Shown here: positions 45,523 to 53,846 of the stretch, one piece after another | How positions within the stretch are numbered: the stretch's first letter is position 1 | Layout: the number at the start of each line of letters is the position of its first letter | DNA from: Shewanella jiangmenensis | Lineage (GTDB): Bacteria > Pseudomonadota > Gammaproteobacteria > Enterobacterales > Shewanellaceae | Assembly: GCF_018596335.1 (NCBI RefSeq) | Contig: NZ_JAHEPS010000004.1 | Span: 394,637-458,636, forward strand | Direction: 5' to 3' | Length of the DNA stretch: 64,000 bases | Notes under the pieces: generated by a model | The model's database searches: none | Told to the model about the DNA's origin: nothing | What the model saw: only the letters and a program-made list of their open reading frames with translations | Made by a program: the position numbers and the translations under genes

Positions 45523-48132
45523 TCAGCTGCAGCTTGCCAGCGCATTGAGGCGGGTTGCCTCGTGGGTTTGGAATAAGGTCACACCAGCGCTGGTCAGTGC
45601 CCTTTGAGTGTCGGCGCTGCCGTTTTGGGCGGCAATCACCTTAAGCCCCAATGACATGGCCGCCACCGCCGAGGCAGTCAGCAGCCGCATTTTCTCCTGC
45701 CCGGCGTCTTCGCCGGCACTGGCGAGGCGCAGCGCCTTCACCGGCATCAGCGTCAGGGATTTGAACGAGCTGAAGCCGTTACCATAACCTGAGAGCCCAA
45801 ACTGCACTCCAAGTTTGCCAAGAGCCTCAAAACCCGCGATATGACTTTGGGTATCCTGCACCACCGCCGCTTCATCAAAAAACAGCCACAGCTGTTTTGC
45901 CGCGCAGTGGGTTTCTTTGACCATGTTTTTAAGGCCCCTGAGCGCGTGCTTGTGCTTTAAATGGGCGCTCGAGAGGCAAAGGTGCAGCTCGGCGCCATCG
46001 AGCCAATCCGGCACGGGGTCGGCCAGTTGGCGCAGCAGGTAACGGTCAAGCTCGAGGCTCAGGTTGCAGCGCTCGGCCAGGGTTGCCAGTTCAAGGCCGC
46101 CAAGTGCGTGTCCGCGTGGATGCTCCCAACCAAGCGACAGCGCGTATGCGCTGGTCTGCTCCTGCTGCTGGCAAACCACTGGCATTACCTGCAGATACAG
46201 CTGCTCATGAATTAGGGCGTCGCGCAGCAGCGCCTCGTCCTGATGTTCCTGATGGCGTTCTGCCCGCCCTTTTGCATCAAACACCACATAGCAGCCCTTG
46301 CCGCGAGCCTTGGCCTGATACATGGCGGCGTCGGCATCGCGAAGGATGGATTGCGCCGTGTCCTTAAAGCCGGTGCCGCTGACGGCAATCCCGATGCTGG
46401 CGCCGGACTGGAACAGGCTGTCGCCGAGGATAAAGGGCACCGACAGGGCGCTCAGGATCCGCTCTGCCACTTCTTCGGCATCTCTTGGACTGTTGATGTC
46501 ATCCAGCAGCACCACAAACTCATCACCGCCGATACGCCCCAGGGTGTCGATTTCGCGCACGCAGGCCGACAGGCGACGGGCTGTTTCTATCAGGAAGCGG
46601 TCGCCTTCGAGGTGGCCCAGGGTATCGTTAATCTGCTTGAAACGGTCAAGGTCGATAAACAGCAGCGCAAACTGATCGCGACCATGGCGGCGTACATGGC
46701 GCACCGCCTGTGCCAGACGCTCGGTAAACATGGCGCGGTTGGGCAGGCCGGTGAGGGTGTCGTGCTTGGCGTCGTGGATAAGCTTTTGTTCCACTTCTTT
46801 ACGCCGCAGAATTTCCTGTTCAAGTTCGCCGTTCAGCTCGGCCAGCGCCCGGGTGCGTTCGGCCACTTTCTCTTCGAGCTGTTCGTAGCTGCGCCGCAGC
46901 GATTCGGCGTGCTGTTTGCGCTCGATGGCGGTGCCTATGTGCTGGGACACGAAGGTGAGCAGCTCAAGGTCCCGCATCTGGTAATTCTGGGTCATGCTGA
47001 GGCTGTAAATCGTCAGCGCGCCTTTGACTTCATCGCCGATAAACAGCGGCACACCAATCCACTGGTGCATTTTCTGAGTGTTGTTGAGCTGCGGCGTGTG
47101 GGCGTAGATATCGCCCCGCGCCATCAGTTCCTGAATGTCTTTTTGGTCGAGCAGCAAAGGACGGCGGCGGCTTAGCAGATATTCGGTCAGGCCATCGGTC
47201 ATCGGCCGCCGTTTGGGCGCCTCGGTGCCAAGCTGTGAAACATAAAACGGAAAATGGAGTGCATTCTCTTGGGCATCAATCAGGGCGATATAGCAGTTAC
47301 TGGCCGGGATCAGGTGGCTTAAAATGCTGTGCAGGCGCTGGTAGAAGTCGGGCTGCTCCAGCCCCGATGCCGACAGCTCGGCGATTTCAAACAGGGATTT
47401 TTGCAGGCGCTCGGCGCGGCGGCGCTCGTACACTTCCTGCTTAAGCTTATCGTAGGCTTCGCTGAGCTCTCGGGTGCGCTGGTCGATGGATTGCTCAAGC
47501 TGCTCCTGATGCCTGAGGCGCTCCATCACCCCGGAAATATGGTGGCTGATAAACTCCATCAGCTCGATTTCGGTCAGGCCGTAGTTGACCTCGCTCTTGT
47601 AGGTTTGCACCACCAGAACGCCTGTGGTGCGCTCCTGATAGCGAATCGGCACCCCAAGCCATTGGTGGCTGGCACTGCCGAGGCTGACGATGTCGCCCTG
47701 CGCTTCGAGCCGTTCAAAATCGGCTTGGCCGCAGAGTGCGGTTTCGCCCTGACGGAACACGTAGCCGGTAATGCCGCGCATCAGGATTTGATGCAAATCC
47801 TCTTCGGGAAACATTTCAGAAGGATGCGGGTCTTTTTCATCGGCGAAAAAGGGGATTTCCAGACGGCCTGTGCGATGGTTATAGGTGGCGATAAAAAAAT
47901 TATCGGCGGCAATCAGAGATTTAAGATGCGCGTGTACGCCGGCGTAAAAATCTTCCGGTGAACTGACTTCGGTGGCTATATGGGTGATTTGCAGCAGCGC
48001 GTCCCGAACCACTTCGGCGCGCTTGTATTTGCCGGCGAGGCGCCTGAGTCGGTCGACCCGCTTGAGCAGACGACTGACGTCATCCCCTGAAGGGGGATTG
48101 GCTTCGTCCGTAAATCCAGAATCCCTTTGCAT
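45523..48132 (-). CDS. GAF-GAF-GGDEF protein with degenerate EAL domain
   Basis: 869 aa from ATG 48132; a GTG at 48207 would add 25 residues. Soluble. Order: coiled-coil (about 20-60), GAF (65-205), coiled-coil, GAF (245-400), coiled-coil linker (405-440), GGDEF (440-600), EAL-like (620-869). The cyclase motif is intact (GRIGGDEF) with an RxxD inhibitory site (REID). The C-terminal domain has lost the phosphodiesterase residues: the EALLRW position reads ALSLGW and the DDFGTGYSS loop reads LSGYGNGFSS. It should be a diguanylate cyclase, with the EAL-like part possibly binding or regulatory. The paired GAF domains sense small molecules or redox state. Confidence 0.92.
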   Translation of the reverse strand: MQRDSGFTDEANPPSGDDVSRLLKRVDRLRRLAGKYKRAEVVRDALLQITHIATEVSSPEDFYAGVHAHLKSLIAADNFFIATYNHRTGRLEIPFFADEKDPHPSEMFPEEDLHQILMRGITGYVFRQGETALCGQADFERLEAQGDIVSLGSASHQWLGVPIRYQERTTGVLVVQTYKSEVNYGLTEIELMEFISHHISGVMERLRHQEQLEQSIDQRTRELSEAYDKLKQEVYERRRAERLQKSLFEIAELSASGLEQPDFYQRLHSILSHLIPASNCYIALIDAQENALHFPFYVSQLGTEAPKRRPMTDGLTEYLLSRRRPLLLDQKDIQELMARGDIYAHTPQLNNTQKMHQWIGVPLFIGDEVKGALTIYSLSMTQNYQMRDLELLTFVSQHIGTAIERKQHAESLRRSYEQLEEKVAERTRALAELNGELEQEILRRKEVEQKLIHDAKHDTLTGLPNRAMFTERLAQAVRHVRRHGRDQFALLFIDLDRFKQINDTLGHLEGDRFLIETARRLSACVREIDTLGRIGGDEFVVLLDDINSPRDAEEVAERILSALSVPFILGDSLFQSGASIGIAVSGTGFKDTAQSILRDADAAMYQAKARGKGCYVVFDAKGRAERHQEHQDEALLRDALIHEQLYLQVMPVVCQQQEQTSAYALSLGWEHPRGHALGGLELATLAERCNLSLELDRYLLRQLADPVPDWLDGAELHLCLSSAHLKHKHALRGLKNMVKETHCAAKQLWLFFDEAAVVQDTQSHIAGFEALGKLGVQFGLSGYGNGFSSFKSLTLMPVKALRLASAGEDAGQEKMRLLTASAVAAMSLGLKVIAAQNGSADTQRALTSAGVTLFQTHEATRLNALASCS

Positions 48133-48298
48133 ATTACTCGCCGCTATTTTTTTGTTATCTGACGGGAATTTGACCCTGAACCAGAGCATACATCGTAATG
48201 CTGACACCAGAAAGTGAAATCTGTGAATGATTTTTGCGCAGTCGCATGGTCGTTTGTGTCAAAACTTGAGCAAACGACGAAAAAAAGCAATTTATGCT

Positions 48299-48328
48299 CT
48301 GGACTCAGGGCCAAATACCCCATACTAT
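48299..48328 (+). promoter_or_regulatory. Candidate tRNA operon promoter
   Basis: CTGGAC (48299-48304), 18-bp spacer, TACTAT (48323-48328), then a GC-rich discriminator GCGGCGC before the predicted start near 48336. GC-rich discriminators are typical of stringently controlled tRNA and rRNA promoters. The -35 match is weak. Confidence 0.5.
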
Positions 48329-48349
48329 ATGCGGCGCTGACACGGCAGG

Positions 48350-48426
48350 GCACCCATAGCTCAGTTGGATAGAGCGCACCCCTCCGGAGGGTGAGGCCGA
48401 GGGTTCGAATCCTTCTGGGTGCGCCA
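48350..48426 (+). tRNA. tRNA-Arg (anticodon CCG)
   Basis: 77 nt. Acceptor GCACCCA pairs with TGGGTGC, discriminator G, encoded CCA. The anticodon loop is CTCCGGA within stem CACCC/GGGTG. It is first in an Arg-His-Pro-Pro array, which corresponds to the E. coli argX-hisR-leuT-proM order without Leu. Confidence 0.97.
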
Positions 48427-48462
48427 GTTAGGTTCGACAGTGTCAGCAAAGGAAATTCAGTG

Positions 48463-48538
48463 GTGACTGTAGCTCAGTTGGTAGAGTCCCGGATTGTGAT
48501 TCCGGTTGTCGTGGGTTCGAGCCCCATCAGTCACCCCA
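48463..48538 (+). tRNA. tRNA-His (anticodon GTG)
   Basis: 76 nt with encoded CCA. GTGACTG pairs with CAGTCAC; the preceding G at 48462 would be the extra G-1 of tRNA-His. The anticodon loop reads TTGTGAT. Confidence 0.97.
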
Positions 48539-48563
48539 CTTCCTGCTAGAAGAAGTATCACGT

Positions 48564-48640
48564 CGGTGATTAGCGCAGTCCGGTAGCGCATCTGCTTTGG
48601 GAGCAGAGGGTCAGAGGTTCGAATCCTCTATCACCGACCA
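48564..48640 (+). tRNA. tRNA-Pro (anticodon TGG), copy 1
   Basis: 77 nt with encoded CCA. CGGTGAT pairs with ATCACCG; anticodon loop TTTGGGA. Identical in sequence to copy 2. Confidence 0.97.
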
Positions 48641-48663
48641 CTTCTTTCTGTTTAAGGTTACAT

Positions 48664-48687
48664 GAATGCCGCCAGGCATTTTTTTGT
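48664..48687 (+). terminator. Terminator between the two tRNA-Pro copies
   Basis: AATGCC-GCCA-GGCATT followed by a seven-T run. It lies 24 bases after copy 1 and 34 bases before copy 2, so copy 2 would need read-through or its own promoter. Confidence 0.85.
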
Positions 48688-48720
48688 TTGTGACATTAAA
48701 CAATCAGCTTTCGATATCGT

Positions 48721-48797
48721 CGGTGATTAGCGCAGTCCGGTAGCGCATCTGCTTTGGGAGCAGAGGGTCAGAGGTTCGAATCCTCTATCACCGACCA
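48721..48797 (+). tRNA. tRNA-Pro (anticodon TGG), copy 2
   Basis: 77 nt, identical to copy 1 throughout. The identity extends to CGT on the left (48718-48720) and CTTC on the right, giving an 84-bp direct repeat (48561-48644 and 48718-48801). Confidence 0.97.
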
Positions 48798-48932
48798 CTT
48801 CGATTCCTCCTCGCGTTATCCTTCTGATTTATCCTCTGAATTACCTATTTTATCTGGTTTTGCTACGCGTTTACTCGGCTTATTGCGCTATCCGCTTGCT
48901 GCCAGTTGCGATAGTTTTCGCTTGTTAGTCTG

Positions 48933-48988
48933 CTTCTGTTTACCTGTTTCTGTTTACCTGTTTCGGTTTGCCTGAGTCGGTTTGCGAT
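48933..48988. repeat. 14-bp tandem repeat x4, intergenic
   Basis: CTTCTGTTTACCTG, TTTCTGTTTACCTG, TTTCGGTTTGCCTG, AGTCGGTTTGCGAT. Copies diverge from left to right. Confidence 0.8.
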
Positions 48989-49101
48989 GGCGGCCTTGTA
49001 TTCATGCCGAAAGCTACTGTTTTGTTGCTGTAAGCGGCACTGGCGTGTGTTTGAGCCAGCATTACCAACGTCTGGCTCTAAGTCAAAAACCACTAATAGA
49101 T

Positions 49102-49133
49102 CAAAAAAATAAGGGCGCCACTGGGGCACCCTT
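49102..49133 (-). terminator. Terminator of the bpf operon
   Basis: On the minus strand AAGGGTGCC pairs with GGCGCCCTT (one mismatch) and is followed by ATTTTTTT. It lies 20 bases after the bpfD stop. Confidence 0.85.
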
Positions 49134-49152
49134 ATGCAGGCAGATTTAACGC

Positions 49153-51072
49153 TTATTGCACCGGCTCTGGCGGCGCGATAAAGCCTTGGTAGGCCGTGGT
49201 CTTGAGCGGCATAAAGCGATCTAGCTGCGGCTTTTCCTGAATGCCTGTGACAATCACCTGAATTTCCAAACCGCGGGCCACGTTCACCAAAGCGCGGCAC
49301 AGCTCGGCGTTGTGCTGGTTTTCGTCGTAGTAGGCGAAGGATTGATCCAGCTTCACGTAGCTTGGGCGCAGTGACTGCAGATAAGACATAGAGCCAAACT
49401 GGCGACCGAAATGGTCGATACCAAACTTGGCACCATTGTCGCGGATGATGTTACACAGGGCTTCGCAGGCCTCGGGGTTGCTGTAAACGCCTGACTCTGG
49501 AATATCAAAGCACAGCCGCTCGGCCAGCGGTGTTGCGCGCAGGAACTGCTGCAGCCACTGATGGAACTCAAGGTCGGTTAAGCTCTGATGGGTCAGGTTG
49601 ATGGCCACAGGTTCAAAGTTGCGATCGAGCAGGTGCAAATCGTGCACTTTCTGAATAAGGCACTTATCCAGGAGGGCGCCGAGCGACAGGAGTTCAACAT
49701 AGGGCATGAACTGACCGGCGTGGGCCAGCTTGTCGCCGATTTCCAGTTGGCAATACAGCTCGCGCTGCAGCAGGCCTGCACCGTCGGTAAGCTGAATGGG
49801 TTGCCAGCGGAATTTGAACAGTTTGGCGTTGATGGCGTTGGAGAGCTTTTCGCGCCACTGCTCGCGGGTGAACAGCTGCTCTTCGTTGGACTCAAACCAG
49901 TGATACACCTTGCCGGATTTCACGGCGGTTTGCAGCGCGTTATCCGACTGAGCCAACATGTCGGAGGCCGTCATGGCGCCAATCCGCTCCGCAAGACCAA
50001 TAGAGAAGCGCTCGTTGGGTTTACCGCCGGCCTTGGAGATTTCCTGATTCACGGTGCGAATAAGGGTTTGCAGATACTTGCTGATCTGCTCCTTATCCAC
50101 ATCAAACACCAAAAAGGCAAATTCAAATGCCGCAATACGCGCCACCACACCGGGGGCGACATCTTCAAGCTGGCTTTGCAGCTTTTCCGACAGCAACTTG
50201 ATGGTTTCGTCGCGCACCTGATAGCCGTATTTGGCGTGTACGTCTTCGAGCCAGTCAAACTTGGCCATAAACAGCGCGCCGCTGCCGGGCTCAGACAGCC
50301 AGCTGTTGAGGCGACCCACCAGATACTGGCGGTTTGGCAGGTTGGAGACCTGATCCACCAGATTCTTTTTACGCAGGGCCGTTACTTCTTCATCGAGGGA
50401 GCTGAAGATTTGCTTGAGCTGCGATGACATGCTGTTAAACGCCAGCACCACCTCTTTAAGCTCGGTGGTTTTAGGGATCTCCAGCTCAGGGCCAAACTGG
50501 CGGTTGGCGATGCTCTTGGCATGCTCAGACACCACATGCAGGGGTTTTAAAATCCAGTTCAGGCCAAAACGGGCAAAGAAAATAGCCACCAAAAACAGCA
50601 CCGAGAATACGATGATGGTGTTGGTGAGAATGCGCCACAGTTCATGGTAACCAAAGCCGGGGTGGGCGGTGATTTCCAACTGCGCCAATTGTAGCCAGCC
50701 TGAGGTGATGGTGCTGTCTTTCTTGATGGTGCCGAAAATCCCCAGGTCGATAAACCACTGGGGTACGCCCTGGATCTTCAGACTGTTGTTCCATTCCTTC
50801 TGCTTGCCGTCAACCAGCCAGGTCAGTTTGACCTGTTGATAGTAGCCGCCTTCGAAAATCACGTTGATCAGGGTTTCGGCGGTGGCGATATCACCGGATT
50901 CCAGTGCGGGCACCAGCAGCAGGCCCAATGAGTTACTGACGTTATTGAGGTCAGATTCCATCTGGTTGGTCAGGAAGCTCTTGGTCTCTGTAAATTGCAC
51001 ATAGGCCAGGCTGGTGATCACCAAAAGAAACAGACCGAACAATAGCGAATACAGCTGTCGAAACAGTGTCAT
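49153..51072 (-). CDS. bpfD: BpfD, LapD-type c-di-GMP receptor controlling adhesin release
   Basis: 639 aa from ATG 51072 (TLFRQLYSLLFGLFLLVITSL membrane helix); a longer frame to 51147 would enter bpfG. Layout matches LapD: N-terminal helix, periplasmic domain (about 25-150), second helix (about 155-175), HAMP, degenerate GGDEF (AAFEF) and degenerate EAL (ELYCQLE; IDHFGRQFGS). Both catalytic motifs are lost, so it binds c-di-GMP rather than turning it over. In the known Lap system, c-di-GMP-bound LapD sequesters LapG and keeps the adhesin on the surface. It is the last gene of the bpf locus, directly after bpfG. Confidence 0.95.
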   Translation of the reverse strand: MTLFRQLYSLLFGLFLLVITSLAYVQFTETKSFLTNQMESDLNNVSNSLGLLLVPALESGDIATAETLINVIFEGGYYQQVKLTWLVDGKQKEWNNSLKIQGVPQWFIDLGIFGTIKKDSTITSGWLQLAQLEITAHPGFGYHELWRILTNTIIVFSVLFLVAIFFARFGLNWILKPLHVVSEHAKSIANRQFGPELEIPKTTELKEVVLAFNSMSSQLKQIFSSLDEEVTALRKKNLVDQVSNLPNRQYLVGRLNSWLSEPGSGALFMAKFDWLEDVHAKYGYQVRDETIKLLSEKLQSQLEDVAPGVVARIAAFEFAFLVFDVDKEQISKYLQTLIRTVNQEISKAGGKPNERFSIGLAERIGAMTASDMLAQSDNALQTAVKSGKVYHWFESNEEQLFTREQWREKLSNAINAKLFKFRWQPIQLTDGAGLLQRELYCQLEIGDKLAHAGQFMPYVELLSLGALLDKCLIQKVHDLHLLDRNFEPVAINLTHQSLTDLEFHQWLQQFLRATPLAERLCFDIPESGVYSNPEACEALCNIIRDNGAKFGIDHFGRQFGSMSYLQSLRPSYVKLDQSFAYYDENQHNAELCRALVNVARGLEIQVIVTGIQEKPQLDRFMPLKTTAYQGFIAPPEPVQ

Positions 51073-51080
51073 GTTGGGTA

Positions 51081-51788
51081 TTACTCCAATCTCATTTTGG
51101 GGGTTTTCAGTCGCGAAACGCCGAGACGTTGGGTTAAATCGGTCCATTTTTCCAGCCTGGACGACGACCCGGCCAATTCACCCCGACCACGTTCTTTGTT
51201 CAGCCACAGTTGTTTACCGTTAAAGCTGTAAACAGGCAGCAGATCCCGGCGTTGGGTTGCTGGCTTTATGGATTTATCGAGGTTATCCAATACCAAAGGC
51301 ACAGACCCGGGTGTTTCATAGTAGGCCAGTACCATATGGTATTGATTCACAGAGGTGGCTTTTACCATGGTAATGCGCAGCTTTTCATCGGGGATCCCAA
51401 GCTGCAACAGGGTAAAATATTTGGCAATGGAAAAGTCTTCACAATCGCCGCCGGCGGCACCGATAAACTCCATCGGGGTGGCCCAATAATTGGAATCGCC
51501 CCAGAGTTTGATGTCGTCAACGAAATTGAACATATTGAAAAAACTGTTCACCTTGGCGAGCTTTTCCTGATCGCCCAGTCCCTGTGCCGAATCAACCAAT
51601 TTAAACCATGCGTTGGCTCGCTGTCCCGCCCTGCCGCCATACTTGGTTTCCAGGGCTGAGACAATTTTGCCGCGATCCAACTGTGCACTCGAATGCGCCA
51701 GCAGACACGTTCCCACCATGGCCACTGCCAACAGTCCTTGTCGGCAGACCTTAAGCAATGGTTGGGTGAACGTTTGTCTGCCTGTCAT
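51081..51788 (-). CDS. bpfG: BpfG, LapG-type periplasmic cysteine protease
   Basis: 235 aa with signal peptide (LLAVAMVGTCLLAHSSA). Bacterial transglutaminase-like cysteine protease family. The catalytic triad is visible: Cys116 in GGDCEDF, His151 in QYHMVLAYY, Asp168 in LVLDNLD. The acidic residues next to the cysteine (DCED) are the calcium-site region of LapG proteins. It cleaves the N-terminal region of the adhesin and so releases it from the surface when c-di-GMP is low. Eight bases separate its stop from the bpfD start. Confidence 0.95.
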   Translation of the reverse strand: MTGRQTFTQPLLKVCRQGLLAVAMVGTCLLAHSSAQLDRGKIVSALETKYGGRAGQRANAWFKLVDSAQGLGDQEKLAKVNSFFNMFNFVDDIKLWGDSNYWATPMEFIGAAGGDCEDFSIAKYFTLLQLGIPDEKLRITMVKATSVNQYHMVLAYYETPGSVPLVLDNLDKSIKPATQRRDLLPVYSFNGKQLWLNKERGRGELAGSSSRLEKWTDLTQRLGVSRLKTPKMRLE

Positions 51789-51805
51789 GGTGTTAGGTCA
51801 CGGGC

Positions 51806-52411
51806 CTATTTCGCTTGTTGATCAACAGTATATATGTTCCATTTCAAATCGGCAGCGGTATCGTCACCTACAATTTCGGCGATAACGCGACGATTTTTTT
51901 CATGGGCTTCCGGCGTGTCGCTGGAATCCACAGGACGATCGTAGCCATAGCCTATGGCCTTGAGCCTGGAGCCAGCGATGTTGTATTGCTGCTCCAGTAC
52001 CCGCGTTACCGCATTGGCACGGCGCTGCGACAAATCCATGTTGTGCTCATAACCGCCGGTCTTGCTGCAGTGGCCTTCAATGGTCACAGAGGTATTGGGG
52101 AACTGGCGCATAAAGTTGGCCAGATCTTCAATCTGTGAATAATACTGCGGTGCCAGATAATCCGAATCATTCGGAAACAGTAATTTTAGCTCACGGCGCT
52201 CGTTAATGGTCTTCACCTGGCCGCAGCCATAGTTATCAACCGCCGCGCCGCCAAGTGTGCCGGTGCAGCGCTCACGGGCTTCAATTACGCCGTCTTTGTC
52301 CGGATCGTTAAGATCAAATTGCTGGTTGGTTGCGCTGTCCATGCTGACGGTGTCGCGCATAGAACAGGCGCCCAAGCTCAGCAGTGCCAGAATTATCAGT
52401 GTGGTTCTCAT
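51806..52411 (-). CDS. OmpA-family lipoprotein of the bpf locus
   Basis: 201 aa. Lipoprotein signal RTTLIILALLSLGAC with the lipid cysteine at residue 16. A calcium-binding-type aspartate repeat (DLNDPDKDG) follows, then an OmpA C-terminal peptidoglycan-binding domain (VTIEGHCSKTGG, LSQRRANAV, IGYGYDRP, NRRV). It probably anchors the secretion machinery or outer membrane to peptidoglycan. Its start overlaps the stop of the TolC-like gene by 4 bases. Confidence 0.92.
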   Translation of the reverse strand: MRTTLIILALLSLGACSMRDTVSMDSATNQQFDLNDPDKDGVIEARERCTGTLGGAAVDNYGCGQVKTINERRELKLLFPNDSDYLAPQYYSQIEDLANFMRQFPNTSVTIEGHCSKTGGYEHNMDLSQRRANAVTRVLEQQYNIAGSRLKAIGYGYDRPVDSSDTPEAHEKNRRVIAEIVGDDTAADLKWNIYTVDQQAK

Positions 52412-53817
52412 TGTTTTACTCCCCCTTCATATTCGCGCTCTCCCTGCCATACGCTTGGGCGGGTCACTTTCAGTGAGTCCAGCAGGCGACCGGTTGAGTT
52501 CAGCACCCGGTATTTGGCAATCACTTCATCATACTCAGCCTGCAGATAGTCCTTACGGGCTTCGAACAGTTCGTTTTCGGTATCCAGCAAGTCGAGCAGG
52601 GTGCGTTGACCGAGGTTGAATTGCTGGGTGTAAGCGACCTGAGTATCTTTGGCGGCTTTCACATGATCACGGATAAAGTCACGCTGTGGGCCAAGCAGTT
52701 CGTAGGCGTTCCAGGCGAGGTTTACGCCTTCGACCACTTCGCGGTAGGCGCGCTGACGGATTTCTTTGGCTTCGCTGATGTTGTAGGCCGCTTCTTTTTC
52801 ACGGGCGAGATCTTTACCGCCGGCAAACAGGTTGTAGCGAACCCGCACCATGGCGAGCAGGTCATTGCTGTGGCCGCCAACGTCGGAGCGGAATGCACCT
52901 GAGCCGGTAATGCCATCTTCGCCGTCCATGTCGTTGTTCCAGTTACCATCAAGCTCAAGGGTGACCTTGGGGTAATAGGCTGACTGGGCTGATGAGCGTT
53001 GGTTTTCGGCGGCATTGATGTCAGCGGCAGCCGATTTGAGCACAGGGTGATTGTCCTGGGCCAGGGTCAGGCTGGTCGCCAAATCGCTTGGCAGCATGTC
53101 GGTGTCGGGTACGGGCACTATCATGTCATCGGGCGCCAATTCGACGATGCGGGCGAACTGCGCCTTGGCATCAAAGAAGTTGTTGCGGGCAGACATTACG
53201 TTGGCGTTGGCGCGGGCCAGACGGCCGCTGATTTGCGACAAATCTGCAATTGAACCCAGACCTGAGTCGGTGCGCTGCTTGATTTGATCGTAGATTTCTT
53301 TGTGGGTTTCGAGGTTTTTCTCAGCCAGTGTCAGCACTTGTTCGGTGCGGATGTAGTTGATATAAACTTTGGCCACGTCGAGCGCCATGTCTTCAGCGGC
53401 GGCAAACAGCGCCCACTGATCGGCACTGGCTTCAAAGCTTAAACGGTCCACTTCGCTTGGGGTGTAGAAACCGTCAAACAGCATTTGGCGGATACTGATC
53501 CCGGCTTCGCCGCGCTCCAGCTCAAAATCACCATTGTCACGGCCAAAACGGCGGCGCGTCGATGGGCTGTCGGTTTGTTCCCAGCCATAACCGCCGGTCA
53601 AATCAACGGTAGGCATGTAACCGGCCACGGCCTGGCTGACTTGCTCTTCCCGCGCTTTGAAGCGGTTAAATGCGGCGCGCAAATCTGGATTGCTATCCAG
53701 TGTGTGTGCCACGGCTTGTTCCAGCGTCAGGGCGCTGGCTGACATTGGCAGTAAAATACCGCCGATGGCAGCGGCCAGCATACCGATGCGCAGCTTCTTC
53801 AAGCTTTTGTTTTTCAT
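52408..53817 (-). CDS. aggA: TolC-family outer-membrane channel of the adhesin type I secretion system
   Basis: 469 aa with signal peptide (MLAAAIGGILLPMSASALT). Two outer-membrane-efflux repeats (ALTLEQAVAHTLDSNPDL, and the second half at TSLTLAQDNHPVL). It corresponds to AggA/LapE, the channel through which the BpfA adhesin is exported and in which LapA-type adhesins are retained. It lies 29 bp after the HlyD-like gene and overlaps the OmpA gene by 4 bases. Confidence 0.93.
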   Translation of the reverse strand: MKNKSLKKLRIGMLAAAIGGILLPMSASALTLEQAVAHTLDSNPDLRAAFNRFKAREEQVSQAVAGYMPTVDLTGGYGWEQTDSPSTRRRFGRDNGDFELERGEAGISIRQMLFDGFYTPSEVDRLSFEASADQWALFAAAEDMALDVAKVYINYIRTEQVLTLAEKNLETHKEIYDQIKQRTDSGLGSIADLSQISGRLARANANVMSARNNFFDAKAQFARIVELAPDDMIVPVPDTDMLPSDLATSLTLAQDNHPVLKSAAADINAAENQRSSAQSAYYPKVTLELDGNWNNDMDGEDGITGSGAFRSDVGGHSNDLLAMVRVRYNLFAGGKDLAREKEAAYNISEAKEIRQRAYREVVEGVNLAWNAYELLGPQRDFIRDHVKAAKDTQVAYTQQFNLGQRTLLDLLDTENELFEARKDYLQAEYDEVIAKYRVLNSTGRLLDSLKVTRPSVWQGEREYEGGVKQ

Positions 53818-53846
53818 TGATAAACCCTCCCGGTTTAGTCAGAGCC

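Larger units (their letters stand above)
48798..49152. other. Intergenic region between tRNA array and bpfD
   Basis: 355 bp. It holds a 14-bp tandem repeat (48933-48988) and the bpfD terminator (49102-49133). Short frames here, on either strand, run into bpfD or the repeat and show no conserved features. Confidence 0.5.

Noticed and set aside
46243..47175. 310-codon rightward frame opposite the GAF-GGDEF gene
   Set aside because: Lies opposite conserved GGDEF and GAF domains.
48863..49300. 145-codon leftward frame after bpfD
   Set aside because: Overlaps the bpfD 3' end in another frame, crosses the bpfD terminator and consists partly of the 14-bp repeat.
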